Shown piece by piece: positions 45,193 to 53,248 of a stretch of DNA of 64,000 nucleotides. The DNA comes from Agromyces italicus DSM 16388 (GTDB lineage Bacteria > Actinomycetota > Actinomycetes > Actinomycetales > Microbacteriaceae): NCBI RefSeq assembly GCF_000421545.1, contig NZ_ATXF01000004.1, positions 620,001-684,000 on the forward strand, in the 5' to 3' direction. Made by a program: the position numbers and the translations under genes. Below the pieces are notes generated by a model, which made no database searches, was not told the DNA's origin, and worked only from the letters and a program-made list of their open reading frames with translations. Positions within the stretch are counted from its first letter, which is position 1; every line of letters starts with the position of its first letter.

Positions 45193-47103
45193 ATGTTGAA
45201 GAAAGCGATCGTCGGAATCATCACGGGGGCGGTGCTCGCCGCCTCGTTCGCGTTGCCGGCCGTGGCCGAAGAGGGCGCGCCGGGGGAACCGACGGGGCAG
45301 GCGGCAGCGGTCGAGGCTCTTCCGGATTCCGTTCCGACCACCGGTGACGACACCGTCGACGAGCGGCGCCTCTACGAGGCGCATCTCGCCGAGCAGGCGA
45401 CGAAGGCGGGCGACGCGGTGCCGGGCGACGCCGCTGCCGCGGCCGAGCGACAGGCCGATCTGGATGCCGAGGCGGCGGCCGACGCCGCCGACGGGCAGTT
45501 CTCGGCGGCCGCGTCCTCCCCGTTCACCGCGGGCAACCTCATCTCGAACGCGAACTTCCGCAACAGTGCGGCGATGACCGAGGCGGAGATCCAGGCGTTT
45601 CTGCAGCGCATGGTCGGCAGTTGCGCGAGTTCGTCGTGTCTCGCGAAGCTCAAGATGGACACTCCGACCCGCACCTGGAGCTTCGGCACGTGCGCGAGCT
45701 ACAAGGGTGCGCGGGGCGAGTCGGCGGCACGGGTGATCTACAAGGTGCAGCGTGCCTGCGGGCTCAGCGCCAAGGTCATCCTGGTGACCCTGCAGAAGGA
45801 GCAGTCGCTCCTCACCGACCCGGCGCCCACCTCGGGCGTGCTGCGCAAGGCGATGGGCTACGGCTGCCCCGACACGTCGTCGTGCGACTCGACGTACTAC
45901 GGATTCTTCAACCAGGTGTTCGCCGCAGCCCGGCAACTCACCTGGTACGGCAACCCGGCGGGCTCGTTCACCTGGCTCAAGGTCGGTCAGGCCAACCGCA
46001 TCGCGTACAACCCCGACGCGAGCTGCAACTCGTCGCTCGTCACGATCAAGAACGCCGCGACCGCAGCCCTCTACTACTACACCCCGTACCAGCCGAACTC
46101 CGCGGCGCTCGCGAACCTCTACGGCACCGGTGACAGCTGTTCGGCCTATGGCAACCGCAATTTCTGGCGCATGTACCGCGACTGGTTCGGCGACCCGCGG
46201 GTCGACACGGCGATCCCGGTCAAGAGGCTGGAGGGCGAGGACCGCTACCAGACCGCGGTTGCCATCTCGAAGGCGAGCTACCCGACCGCGGGCGTCCCGG
46301 TCGCCTACGTCGCATCGGGTTCCGACTTCGCCGATGCGCTCACCGCCGCGCCCGCGGCGGCGAAGCAGGGCGGTCCGCTGCTGCTCACACCGAAGTCGTC
46401 GTTGCCGAGTTCGACGCTCAACGAACTGAAGCGGCTGAAGCCGCAGCAGATCGTCGTCGTCGGTGGCACGGGGGTGATCTCGAGCGGCGTCGCATCGACG
46501 CTCGGTTCGGTCGCGCCCGTGAAACGCATCGGCGGTTCCGATCGGTATGACACGTCGAGACGGCTCGCGGACTTCGCCTTCTCGTCAGCGACGATCGCCT
46601 ACGTCGCGACGGGGCGCGACTACCCCGACGGGCTGACCGCGGGTGCCGCGGCGGGATCGCTGGGCGCTCCCGTCGTGCTCGTCGACGGCAAGGCGAGTTC
46701 GGTCGATTCGGCGACGCAGTCGCTGCTCGGCGCACTCGGGGTGCGCGAGGTGCGCATCGCCGGCGGTATCGGCGTCGTGTCGTCGGGAATCCAGTCGAAG
46801 CTCGATGATCTGCGCACGGTGAAGCGGTATGCCGGGGCCGACCGATATGCGACTGGGGTCGCGGTCAATTCCATCTTCGGCACGAGCGTGAACGCGTTCG
46901 TCGCCACGGGCCTCCTGTACCCGGACGCGTTGAGCGGTGCCGCCGCGGCCGGGCATGCGAAGCAGCCGCTCTACCTCACGCGGGGCACGTGCGTCCCCAG
47001 CGGGGTTCGCGCCACGCTGCTGAAGCAGCAGGTGACCCAGCTCACGCTGCTCGGCGGGCCGGGCGCGCTCACCGATCGGGTCGCGCGACTCGTGCTGTGC
47101 TGA
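45193..47103 (+). CDS. secreted cell-wall-binding protein: lysozyme-like region plus three CWB2 repeats (copy 2)
   Basis: A 636-residue paralogue of the preceding gene, 36 bp downstream, with GGGGGAG before ATG 45193. The signal peptide (about 25 residues, ending LPAVA) is followed by a longer Ala/Glu-rich region. Shared phrases are FTAGNLISNANF, ARVIYKVQRACGLSAKV, VTLQKEQSLLT and YGNRNFWRMYRDWFGDP, and three CWB2 repeats (LEGEDRYQTA, IGGSDRYDTS, YAGADRYATG). The proteins end alike (DRVAKLVSC / DRVARLVLC) with a terminal Cys preceded by a second one in a C-V-P motif, suggesting a disulphide. Tandem duplication with divergence in the linker and repeat regions. Confidence 0.88.
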   Translation: MLKKAIVGIITGAVLAASFALPAVAEEGAPGEPTGQAAAVEALPDSVPTTGDDTVDERRLYEAHLAEQATKAGDAVPGDAAAAAERQADLDAEAAADAADGQFSAAASSPFTAGNLISNANFRNSAAMTEAEIQAFLQRMVGSCASSSCLAKLKMDTPTRTWSFGTCASYKGARGESAARVIYKVQRACGLSAKVILVTLQKEQSLLTDPAPTSGVLRKAMGYGCPDTSSCDSTYYGFFNQVFAAARQLTWYGNPAGSFTWLKVGQANRIAYNPDASCNSSLVTIKNAATAALYYYTPYQPNSAALANLYGTGDSCSAYGNRNFWRMYRDWFGDPRVDTAIPVKRLEGEDRYQTAVAISKASYPTAGVPVAYVASGSDFADALTAAPAAAKQGGPLLLTPKSSLPSSTLNELKRLKPQQIVVVGGTGVISSGVASTLGSVAPVKRIGGSDRYDTSRRLADFAFSSATIAYVATGRDYPDGLTAGAAAGSLGAPVVLVDGKASSVDSATQSLLGALGVREVRIAGGIGVVSSGIQSKLDDLRTVKRYAGADRYATGVAVNSIFGTSVNAFVATGLLYPDALSGAAAAGHAKQPLYLTRGTCVPSGVRATLLKQQVTQLTLLGGPGALTDRVARLVLC

Positions 47104-47154
47104 GGGTCGTGCTCGTCCGGTCGCTTCGACTCATCGGTCGCGGGCGCGCCCCTG

Positions 47155-49077
47155 CTACTTCTTCGTCGTGAAGTGCGGCGCCCACTGCTCGGGCGAGGTG
47201 ATCTCGGGCAGCGCCGCACGATACTGGCGCGCGAGCTCGGGCCAGCGCTTGCGCAGTTCGCGGTGCAGCCGCCGGCTCTCACGCAGCAGACGGCGGAAGG
47301 TCCTCGGGTCGCGGGTGTAGCGCACCTTGCCCGAACCATCCGCGGTCGACACGAGTGCGCTGTCGAAGTGCGGCATCCGGTACCAGGTTCCGTCGCGCTT
47401 GGAGAGCTCGACCTGCGGTTCGGCGACGTTCTTCGGGGCCGGCTTCGTGAACCACTGGCGCAGGGTCATCTGCGCCGTGAACGCGACGAGGGGGATGCCT
47501 CGCGGCCCCTGCGGCCCGGCCGACGTCGACGGTACGGGGTAGACGCGCTTGCCCTCGACGGTCATCGGGATCTCGGACTCATGGCGCAGCACCGTCTTCT
47601 CGGGGAAGTCGGCCGCGGCGGCGCGGAGCTCGCCGAGGATCGTGGACATGCCGCGCTGCATGTGCGCCGGGCCCGACAGAATGTCCCGAAGGGCACGGTG
47701 GCGCAGCGTCACGGGGTAGTACTGCATCGCAAGCAGGTGCTTGAGGTCCCATCGCTCGCTGTCGCGGGGAAGCAGCCCGCCGTTCGTGAACGGCGAGTGC
47801 AGCAGGCCCGCGACGATGCGGTTACGGGCGTGGAAGTACGCCTGCCAGTCGATCGAGTCGTCTTTGTCGAGCCACGACACGTGCCAGAGCGCCATGCCCG
47901 GCAGGGTCACGGTCGGGTAGCCGGCGTCGCGGGCGCGCAGGCAGTACTCCGCGTCATCCCACTTGATGAACGCCGGCAGCGACAGGCCGATCGAGCGGAT
48001 CACCTCGGTCGGGATGAGACAGAACCACCAGCCGTTGTAGTCGGCGTCCATTCGGGTGTGCATCCACCGGGTCTGCCGCAGGTTCGAGAAGCGGAAGTCG
48101 TGCGGGGTCTCGTCGCGGGGCTGCGCGTGCCAGACGAAGGGCTTCAGATCGACCGTCTCGGCGAACGCGTGCAGCACGGGGCGGTTCAGCAGGTCGAACA
48201 TGTGCCCGCCGACGACCACGGGCCTCGTCGTGCGCCGGGCGAAGCGCACCGCGCGCGCGATGCTCTCGGGCTCGACCGTGACGTCGTCGTCGAGCAGGAT
48301 GAGGAAGTCGCTCGCGCCGGCCTCGACGGTTTCGGCCATCGACCGGGCGAATCCGCCTGAGCCGCCGAGGTTCGGCTGCTCGATCATGGTGAGCGTGTCG
48401 CCGAGGCGCTCGGCGACGGCGTCGTAGCCCGGTTCGTCGACGACGCGCTGGTCGCCCTGGTCGACGATGTAGATGCGATCGATGACGTCGCGCACGGTCT
48501 CGTCGCCCGCGAGCGCCTCGAGCGTGCGTACGCAGTAGTCGGGCTTGTTGAAGGTGGTCGTGCCGATCGAGGCGCCGCCCGCCCGCACCTCGGGTGCGTC
48601 GGTCTCCCAGCGGCCGTCGGCGACGATGACCTCGGCATCGCCGGCGACGACGTCGAACCAGTACCAACCGCCGTCGCCGAACGTGACGACGGGCAGTTCG
48701 ATCTCGTGACGCACGGTGCCGGAGAACGGCTCGGAGACGACCCGCTGCGGCACGCCCTGCGCCGTGGAGCGGTAGACCAGCAGGTTGCCCACACCGCTCG
48801 TCTCGACGGAAAGCCGGACCTGCGCGACGTTCGTCCACTGCTGCCAGTACGAGGCCGGGAAGGCGTTGAAGTAGCTCGCGAACGACACGCGGTCGCCGGC
48901 CGAGATGCGGTAGCGGTCGCGGGCGAGCACGTCGTCGAGGTGGGCGCGGTCGCTCACCCGCACCTCGCGGTCGCCGACCTTCGCCCAGACGTCGGCGTCG
49001 ACGTAGAGGGAGATGACGTCGGGGTCGGCGTCCTGCGGGAAGACGACGCGTTGGATCTCGTTCCAGGTTGCGCTCAC
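47155..49077 (-). CDS. glfT2: GlfT2-like galactofuranosyltransferase
   Basis: A 640-residue GT2 enzyme, almost exactly the length of mycobacterial GlfT2, which polymerises galactofuranose with alternating linkages. An N-terminal beta-sandwich (to ~160) precedes the GT-A domain: VRAGGASIGTTTFNKPDYCV, NLGGSGGFARSM, FLILLDDDVTVEP (metal-binding Asp), FIKWDDAEYCLRARDAGY (catalytic Asp) and LPGMALWHVSWLDKDDSIDW (metal-binding His). The C-terminal helical region resembles the GlfT2 tail. With glf in the window this strongly suggests a galactofuranan. It starts at GTG 49077 with GGAG nine bases before it and is convergent with the CWB2 pair. Confidence 0.92.
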   Translation of the reverse strand: MSATWNEIQRVVFPQDADPDVISLYVDADVWAKVGDREVRVSDRAHLDDVLARDRYRISAGDRVSFASYFNAFPASYWQQWTNVAQVRLSVETSGVGNLLVYRSTAQGVPQRVVSEPFSGTVRHEIELPVVTFGDGGWYWFDVVAGDAEVIVADGRWETDAPEVRAGGASIGTTTFNKPDYCVRTLEALAGDETVRDVIDRIYIVDQGDQRVVDEPGYDAVAERLGDTLTMIEQPNLGGSGGFARSMAETVEAGASDFLILLDDDVTVEPESIARAVRFARRTTRPVVVGGHMFDLLNRPVLHAFAETVDLKPFVWHAQPRDETPHDFRFSNLRQTRWMHTRMDADYNGWWFCLIPTEVIRSIGLSLPAFIKWDDAEYCLRARDAGYPTVTLPGMALWHVSWLDKDDSIDWQAYFHARNRIVAGLLHSPFTNGGLLPRDSERWDLKHLLAMQYYPVTLRHRALRDILSGPAHMQRGMSTILGELRAAAADFPEKTVLRHESEIPMTVEGKRVYPVPSTSAGPQGPRGIPLVAFTAQMTLRQWFTKPAPKNVAEPQVELSKRDGTWYRMPHFDSALVSTADGSGKVRYTRDPRTFRRLLRESRRLHRELRKRWPELARQYRAALPEITSPEQWAPHFTTKK

Positions 49078-49134
49078 GCTGCGGTGCTCCGTGTGGTTCT
49101 CGTGGGATCGCGCCGCGGCCCCCGGCGCGTTACG

Positions 49135-49140
49135 AGCCTA
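49135..49140 (-). promoter_or_regulatory. -10 box of the GlfT2-like gene
   Basis: TAGGCT on the minus strand, 57 bases before GTG 49077. Confidence 0.45.
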
Positions 49141-49231
49141 CTGGTTCGGCTCGGCGAAGTCTGGGAGACCCCGTGACGAGCGGCCGGGTGTTCATGCGGA
49201 ATTCGGCGAACGCCGAGCCGTGCACGTCGAA

Positions 49232-49237
49232 TAGGAT
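49232..49237 (+). promoter_or_regulatory. -10 box of the LicD-methyltransferase gene
   Basis: TAGGAT. It lies only three bases before ATG 49241, which therefore cannot be the main start; it supports a start further downstream. Confidence 0.5.
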
Positions 49238-49285
49238 CGGATGACCGTGTGGCCATCCACACGCCGACCCGAAGGAAGCGTGTTC

Positions 49286-50857
49286 GTGACCCTCTTCCGC
49301 CGTGAGGCCCGTCGTACGCCGCTCGCGGCAGATCGGCGCGGAATCAGGGTCCGTTTCGATTCACCGGCCATCGGCCGAGTCGTCGATGTCGAGATCGACG
49401 GTCGCCGCATGTGGAGCACCCGCGTTCCGGAATCCGGAGGGCGGTCGGTACGGGTGCCCTGGCCGCCCGCCGTGCACGATCACCTGAGCGGTTCGGGTGG
49501 GATCGCGCTGCGCGACAAGCACAGCGGGGTGCCGCTCGCGGAAGGCCGGTTCGCCCTGCCGATCGAGCCCGGAGGATTCGGCCTCGCCGCGCTCGCCGAG
49601 GCCGGGCAGGTCATCGACAAGTGGGGGAAGCTGACGGACGCTCCCTCGGAGGAGTTGCACCGCAGACTGATCCGATCGATGCAGCAGGTGCTCGCCGACC
49701 TCGCCGAGCTCGGCTACACCGCGGCCATCACGGGCGGCACTCTGCTCGGTGCGATCCGCGAGGGCGCGATCCTCGCGCACGACGACGACATCGACCTGCT
49801 CGTCTACCTCGGTGAGGCCGCACCGAGTGACGTCTCGATCGCCTCGTACTCGCTCGAACGCCGAATTCGCGAGCGCGGACACGAGGTGATCCGGCACAGT
49901 GACGCGCACCTCCAGTTGATCTTCGTCGGGTCGGAGCGCCTCGGCCCGTCCCGGTCCGAGGTGCATGTCGATCTCTTCCTCGGCTTCCACGACCGAGGGG
50001 TCTACAACCAGCCGATCGCGGTCCGAGGCGAGTTCGCGAGCGGATCGCTCCTGCCGCTCCGCCAGGTCGAACTCAATGGGGAGTCGGTGCCGTCGGTGGG
50101 GGATGCCGATGCGTGGCTCGCACTCTGCTACGGCGCAGAGTGGCGCACGCCCGATCCCTCGTTCCGGTTCGAGACGCCGATGTCGACGAGGCGGCGATTC
50201 GAGCACTGGTTCGGCGTGTACGACTTCAACCGGGACTTCTGGGAACGGCGTGTCCGATTCGGTCGACCTGTGCATTGGAGCTCGGATGCGGATCGGTTGC
50301 TTTCGAAGACGCGCCGCGGAGATCGGGTGCTCGACCTCGGCTGCGGAGACGGCGAACTCGCCGCATCGCTGGCCGCCGCCGGCCGGCGGGTCGTCGGCGT
50401 GGACTATGCGCGCACCGCGGTCGAGGCGACGGCGGAGCACAAGGGCGTCGTGGCGCGATGGCTGAACCTCGCCGATCGACGAGCTGTGCTGGGCCTGATC
50501 GCGGACGAGTCTGCGGTCGGCGGGACACGCCACTTCCTGCTCTCGAACGTGCTGCACACGCTGACGAGAGAGGCGCGCGCGAACACCTTCCTGCTGCTGC
50601 GGGCCCTGCTCGATCCCGACTCCGTCGCGCTCGCCTCATTCGCGGTGAACGCGTCATTCGTGTTCGACCATCAGCGTCCTGACACGTGGCACCTGCCGCT
50701 CGACTGGCTTCGCGATGAAGCGTCCGGGTACGGCATCGGGTTCACTGTGGTGGGCAGACGAGTACGGAAGACGACTGCTGGACGGAGAACCGTCGTGACC
50801 GTGAGATTTCACAAGACGAGCGGGGTTGCATCGGCGGCCCAGGAGGAGGCACCGTGA
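49286..50857 (+). CDS. LicD-type phosphotransferase fused to a SAM-dependent methyltransferase
   Basis: A 523-residue two-enzyme protein. I use GTG 49286, nine bases after GAAGGA; GTG 49280 and ATG 49241 are in frame but poorly placed. Residues ~20-100 form a small beta-rich N-domain. The LicD domain (about 115-310) has AAITGGTLLGAIREGAILAH and DDDIDLLVYL; LicD proteins transfer phosphorylcholine or polyol phosphate from CDP donors to a sugar. The methyltransferase domain (about 320-450) has VLDLGCGDGELAASLAAAG (SAM-binding) and VVGVDYARTAVE. The fusion could place and then methylate a phosphate-linked group on the polymer. It is coupled to the tiny gene that follows. Confidence 0.82.
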   Translation: MTLFRREARRTPLAADRRGIRVRFDSPAIGRVVDVEIDGRRMWSTRVPESGGRSVRVPWPPAVHDHLSGSGGIALRDKHSGVPLAEGRFALPIEPGGFGLAALAEAGQVIDKWGKLTDAPSEELHRRLIRSMQQVLADLAELGYTAAITGGTLLGAIREGAILAHDDDIDLLVYLGEAAPSDVSIASYSLERRIRERGHEVIRHSDAHLQLIFVGSERLGPSRSEVHVDLFLGFHDRGVYNQPIAVRGEFASGSLLPLRQVELNGESVPSVGDADAWLALCYGAEWRTPDPSFRFETPMSTRRRFEHWFGVYDFNRDFWERRVRFGRPVHWSSDADRLLSKTRRGDRVLDLGCGDGELAASLAAAGRRVVGVDYARTAVEATAEHKGVVARWLNLADRRAVLGLIADESAVGGTRHFLLSNVLHTLTREARANTFLLLRALLDPDSVALASFAVNASFVFDHQRPDTWHLPLDWLRDEASGYGIGFTVVGRRVRKTTAGRRTVVTVRFHKTSGVASAAQEEAP

Positions 50858-51051
50858 GCCGGATCAGATCAGCACTTGGCAGGCTCAAAGGCCGCGCGCC
50901 GGTCGTGTCCCAGCCGGCCGACATCTCCCGGCTGCATGCAGAGATCGACGAGCTGCGCGCAGAAATCGACGAACTGCGGGTCGATTCGCGCCGGGTCGCC
51001 GAACTCTACGACCTCGTGTTCGAGCGACTGCGTGAGCAGCCGAAGGGTTGA
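50854..51051 (+). CDS. small coiled-coil protein (DUF6752-like)
   Basis: A 65-residue protein whose GTG overlaps the LicD fusion's stop (GTGA). After a basic start (IRSALGRLKGRAP), the heptads LHAEIDELRAEIDELRVDS form a short coiled coil and RRVAELYDLVFERLRE closes it. The ending DELRAEIDELR-x-RVAELYDLV matches, from memory, the DUF6752 family, which often sits at the ends of actinobacterial glycan operons. It may tether or oligomerise a transferase; function unknown. Confidence 0.7.
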   Translation: MSRIRSALGRLKGRAPVVSQPADISRLHAEIDELRAEIDELRVDSRRVAELYDLVFERLREQPKG

Positions 51052-51057
51052 CGCCTT

Positions 51058-51107
51058 CCGGTGGTCGAGTAGCGCCGACGTGGAGCGGCGACGCGTATCG
51101 AGACCCC
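51058..51107. repeat. imperfect palindromic intergenic repeat
   Basis: The sequence runs ccggtggtcgagtagcgccg (20 bases) through a GC-rich centre to cgcgtatcgagacccc. Arms TCGAGTAGCG-CCG and CGGCGACGCGTATCGA can pair imperfectly. From memory this phrase (ggtcgagtagcg...cgtatcgagacc) is a frequent element in Microbacteriaceae and relatives. It lies between convergent genes and may act as a terminator for both. Confidence 0.65.
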
Positions 51108-52502
51108 TCAGCGCTTCGCCGCGGCGACCTGCACATCGACGATCTGCCCCGTGAGCTCGGAGTCGAGCACGCGTAGCGCGACCGCGGCGACGTGCTCGGG
51201 ATCGAGCAGCGTGTGCGTGGGCTCGTCGCCGAACGCCTTGGTGCGCATCGGCGTGCGGGTGCGCTGCGGGTTCAGGCAGTTCACACGGACACCCGACTCG
51301 GCCCATTCGTCGGCGAGCGCCTGCGTCATGTTGACGACGCCCGCCTTCGTCGCCGAGTACATGCTGTAGCCCGCGCGGCCGCGGGTGTACGAGCTCGAGG
51401 TGAAGAACAGCAGTTGCCCACTCGACGCCTCGAGGTAGGGGTAGGCCTCCTGGGCGATCTTCGCAGGGGCCATGAGGTTGGTCTCGAGCGTGTTGCGGAG
51501 GCGCTTCTTCGACGTGTCGGTGAGGTTCGCGATCGAGAGCACGCCGGCGGTGATCACGACATAGTCGATCGGGCCGTCGGCTGCTGCGGTCGTGAGAGCC
51601 CGGCGCACCTGCTTGCGTGACGTGACGTCGGTGCCGGTCTCCGAGCGGCTGAAGGAATGGACGCGGGCACCGCGTGCCGTCGCCTGCTCGGCGATGCTCG
51701 CCCCGATGCCGTAGCTTCCGCCGAACACGACGACCGACTTGCCCGAGAGATCGATCGAACCGGTGCCCTCGCTGGTGGGGGCCGTGAGCGAGGTCGTCTG
51801 CAACTGGAAGATCTTGTCGGCGATGTGGATGTCGAGCGGTTCGGTGATCTTCATGTTCTCGGCGGTGCCGGCGATGACCTTGATCGGCACGTCGGGCAGG
51901 TACTTGAAGATCACGCCGCAGTCGTCGGTCGCGGCGAAGTCGGGGTCGCCCGCCGCGATCTCGTACGCCCTGCGGATGACCGAGAGCCGGAACGCCTGCG
52001 GGGTCTGGCCTCGGCGCAGGTGCGAGCGCGGTGGGATACCCGTGATGATCGACTGTTCGTCGACCTCGATGATCGTGTCGGCAGAGGGGATCGCCGTGTC
52101 GACGGCGTCGAACTCGTCGAGCGCGTCGACGCACTCCTCGATGATGCGGTCATCGACGAAGGGGCGCACCGCGTCGTGGAAGAGCACCTTCGGGTCGCCG
52201 TCGGCCGGAAGCGCGGCGAGCGCGAGGCGCGTGGTGTCGTTGCGGGTCTCGCCGCCGGGCAGGACGGCGGTGAGCTTCGTGAACCGCGGGTCGAGCTTCA
52301 GGTGGTCGAGTTCGTGGATCGAACCGGCGTTCATCATCACCAGCACCTCATCGACGAGCGGGCTCGCCTCGAGCGCTTCGAGCGTGTGCTCGACGATCGC
52401 CTTGCCGGCGATGCGGATGAGCTGCTTCGGCATGCCGAGCCCGACGCGGACGCCGATGCCGCCGGCGAGCACGACGGCATGAGTGCGGTTCCGGTCGGTC
52501 AT
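51108..52502 (-). CDS. bifunctional CDP-ribitol synthase-like: IspD-type cytidylyltransferase + SDR reductase
   Basis: A 464-residue fusion. The N-terminal half (to ~235) is an IspD/TarI-like cytidylyltransferase: AVVLAGGIGVRVGLGMPKQL, LPGGETRNDTTRLAL, VLFHDAVRPFVDD and RRGQTPQAFRLSVIR. The C-terminal half (from ~255) is a short-chain dehydrogenase: SVVVFGGSYGIGASIAEQA, YVVITAGVLSIANLTD, an SSSYTRG Ser and YSMYSATKAGV with the Tyr and Lys pair. H. influenzae Bcs1 has this arrangement and makes CDP-ribitol from ribulose-5-phosphate. MEP-pathway IspD lacks the SDR half, so I favour CDP-ribitol. It lies next to a TagGH exporter (ATGA overlap), which supports a polyol-phosphate polymer. Confidence 0.85.
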   Translation of the reverse strand: MTDRNRTHAVVLAGGIGVRVGLGMPKQLIRIAGKAIVEHTLEALEASPLVDEVLVMMNAGSIHELDHLKLDPRFTKLTAVLPGGETRNDTTRLALAALPADGDPKVLFHDAVRPFVDDRIIEECVDALDEFDAVDTAIPSADTIIEVDEQSIITGIPPRSHLRRGQTPQAFRLSVIRRAYEIAAGDPDFAATDDCGVIFKYLPDVPIKVIAGTAENMKITEPLDIHIADKIFQLQTTSLTAPTSEGTGSIDLSGKSVVVFGGSYGIGASIAEQATARGARVHSFSRSETGTDVTSRKQVRRALTTAAADGPIDYVVITAGVLSIANLTDTSKKRLRNTLETNLMAPAKIAQEAYPYLEASSGQLLFFTSSSYTRGRAGYSMYSATKAGVVNMTQALADEWAESGVRVNCLNPQRTRTPMRTKAFGDEPTHTLLDPEHVAAVALRVLDSELTGQIVDVQVAAAKR

Positions 52503-53248
52503 CTGGTAATGCCTTTCAGGGTGGTGATGGCCTCGTCGACGGGGCCGTCGAACATCATCTCGCCGCGCCGGATGACGATGCCGCGCGAGCAGATGTCGGC
52601 GACCATGCCGAGATCGTGGCTCACGATGAACAACGTCTTGCCGGCCGCGACGAGTTCGCGGATCTTCTTCTTGCACTTCTCACGGAATGGAGCGTCGCCG
52701 ACCGCGAGCACCTCGTCGACGAGCAGGATGTCGAGTTCGGTGTGGATCGCGACGGAGAACGCGAGGCGCACGAACATTCCGGAGGAGTAGTGCTTGACCT
52801 CGGTGTCGATGAACTCGCCGATCTCGCTGAACTCGACGATGTCGTCGAAACGCGCCTCGATCTCGTCTTTCGACATTCCGAGGATGGCGGCATTGAGGTA
52901 GACGTTCTCCCGGCCCGACAGGTCGGGATGGAACCCGGCACCGACCTCGATGAGCCCTGCGACCCGACCACGGGTGAGGATTCGGCCCTTGTCGGGTCGG
53001 AGAACTCCTGAGACGAGCTTCAGCAGGGTGGACTTGCCTGATCCGTTGTAGCCGAGCAGGGCGACGGCCTCCGACTCGCCGACGGAGAAATCGATGCCCT
53101 TGAGCGCTTCGAACGAGGTCGAGGTCTTCTTGCGCTTGAGCCACGCGACGAAGGTCTCTTTGAACGAGTGCGTGTGGCGCAGCGTGTAGGTCTTCTGCAC
53201 CCCCTCGATGATGATCCGGGGAGGCTCCAGCTCAGAGATCTTGGGCAA
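52499..53248 (-). CDS. tagH: polysaccharide/teichoic acid ABC exporter, ATP-binding subunit
   Basis: A 249-residue ATPase of the TagH/RfbE/Wzt type. VALLGYNGSGKSTLLKLVSG is the Walker A region; LIEVGAGFHPDLSGRENVYL is the diagnostic phrase of polysaccharide exporters; KHYSSGMFVRLAFSVA holds the signature; ILLVDEVLAVGDAPFREKC is Walker B; FIVSHDLG contains the switch His. No C-terminal carbohydrate-binding domain is present, as in TagH-like enzymes with a short C-terminus. The TTG start at 53248 has GGAGGG about nine bases upstream and lies inside the permease gene (17-bp overlap). Confidence 0.93.
   Translation of the reverse strand: MPKISELEPPRIIIEGVQKTYTLRHTHSFKETFVAWLKRKKTSTSFEALKGIDFSVGESEAVALLGYNGSGKSTLLKLVSGVLRPDKGRILTRGRVAGLIEVGAGFHPDLSGRENVYLNAAILGMSKDEIEARFDDIVEFSEIGEFIDTEVKHYSSGMFVRLAFSVAIHTELDILLVDEVLAVGDAPFREKCKKKIRELVAAGKTLFIVSHDLGMVADICSRGIVIRRGEMMFDGPVDEAITTLKGITR

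Noticed and set aside
47173..48360. Plus-strand open frame of 395 codons inside the GlfT2-like gene
   Set aside because: It is the mirror frame of a well-supported gene, with Arg/Val/Asp-rich composition and no ribosome-binding site.
51108..52502. Simple ispD of the MEP pathway
   Set aside because: The SDR half, the neighbouring TagGH genes and the Bcs1-like arrangement fit CDP-ribitol synthesis better; a housekeeping ispD usually stands with ispF.
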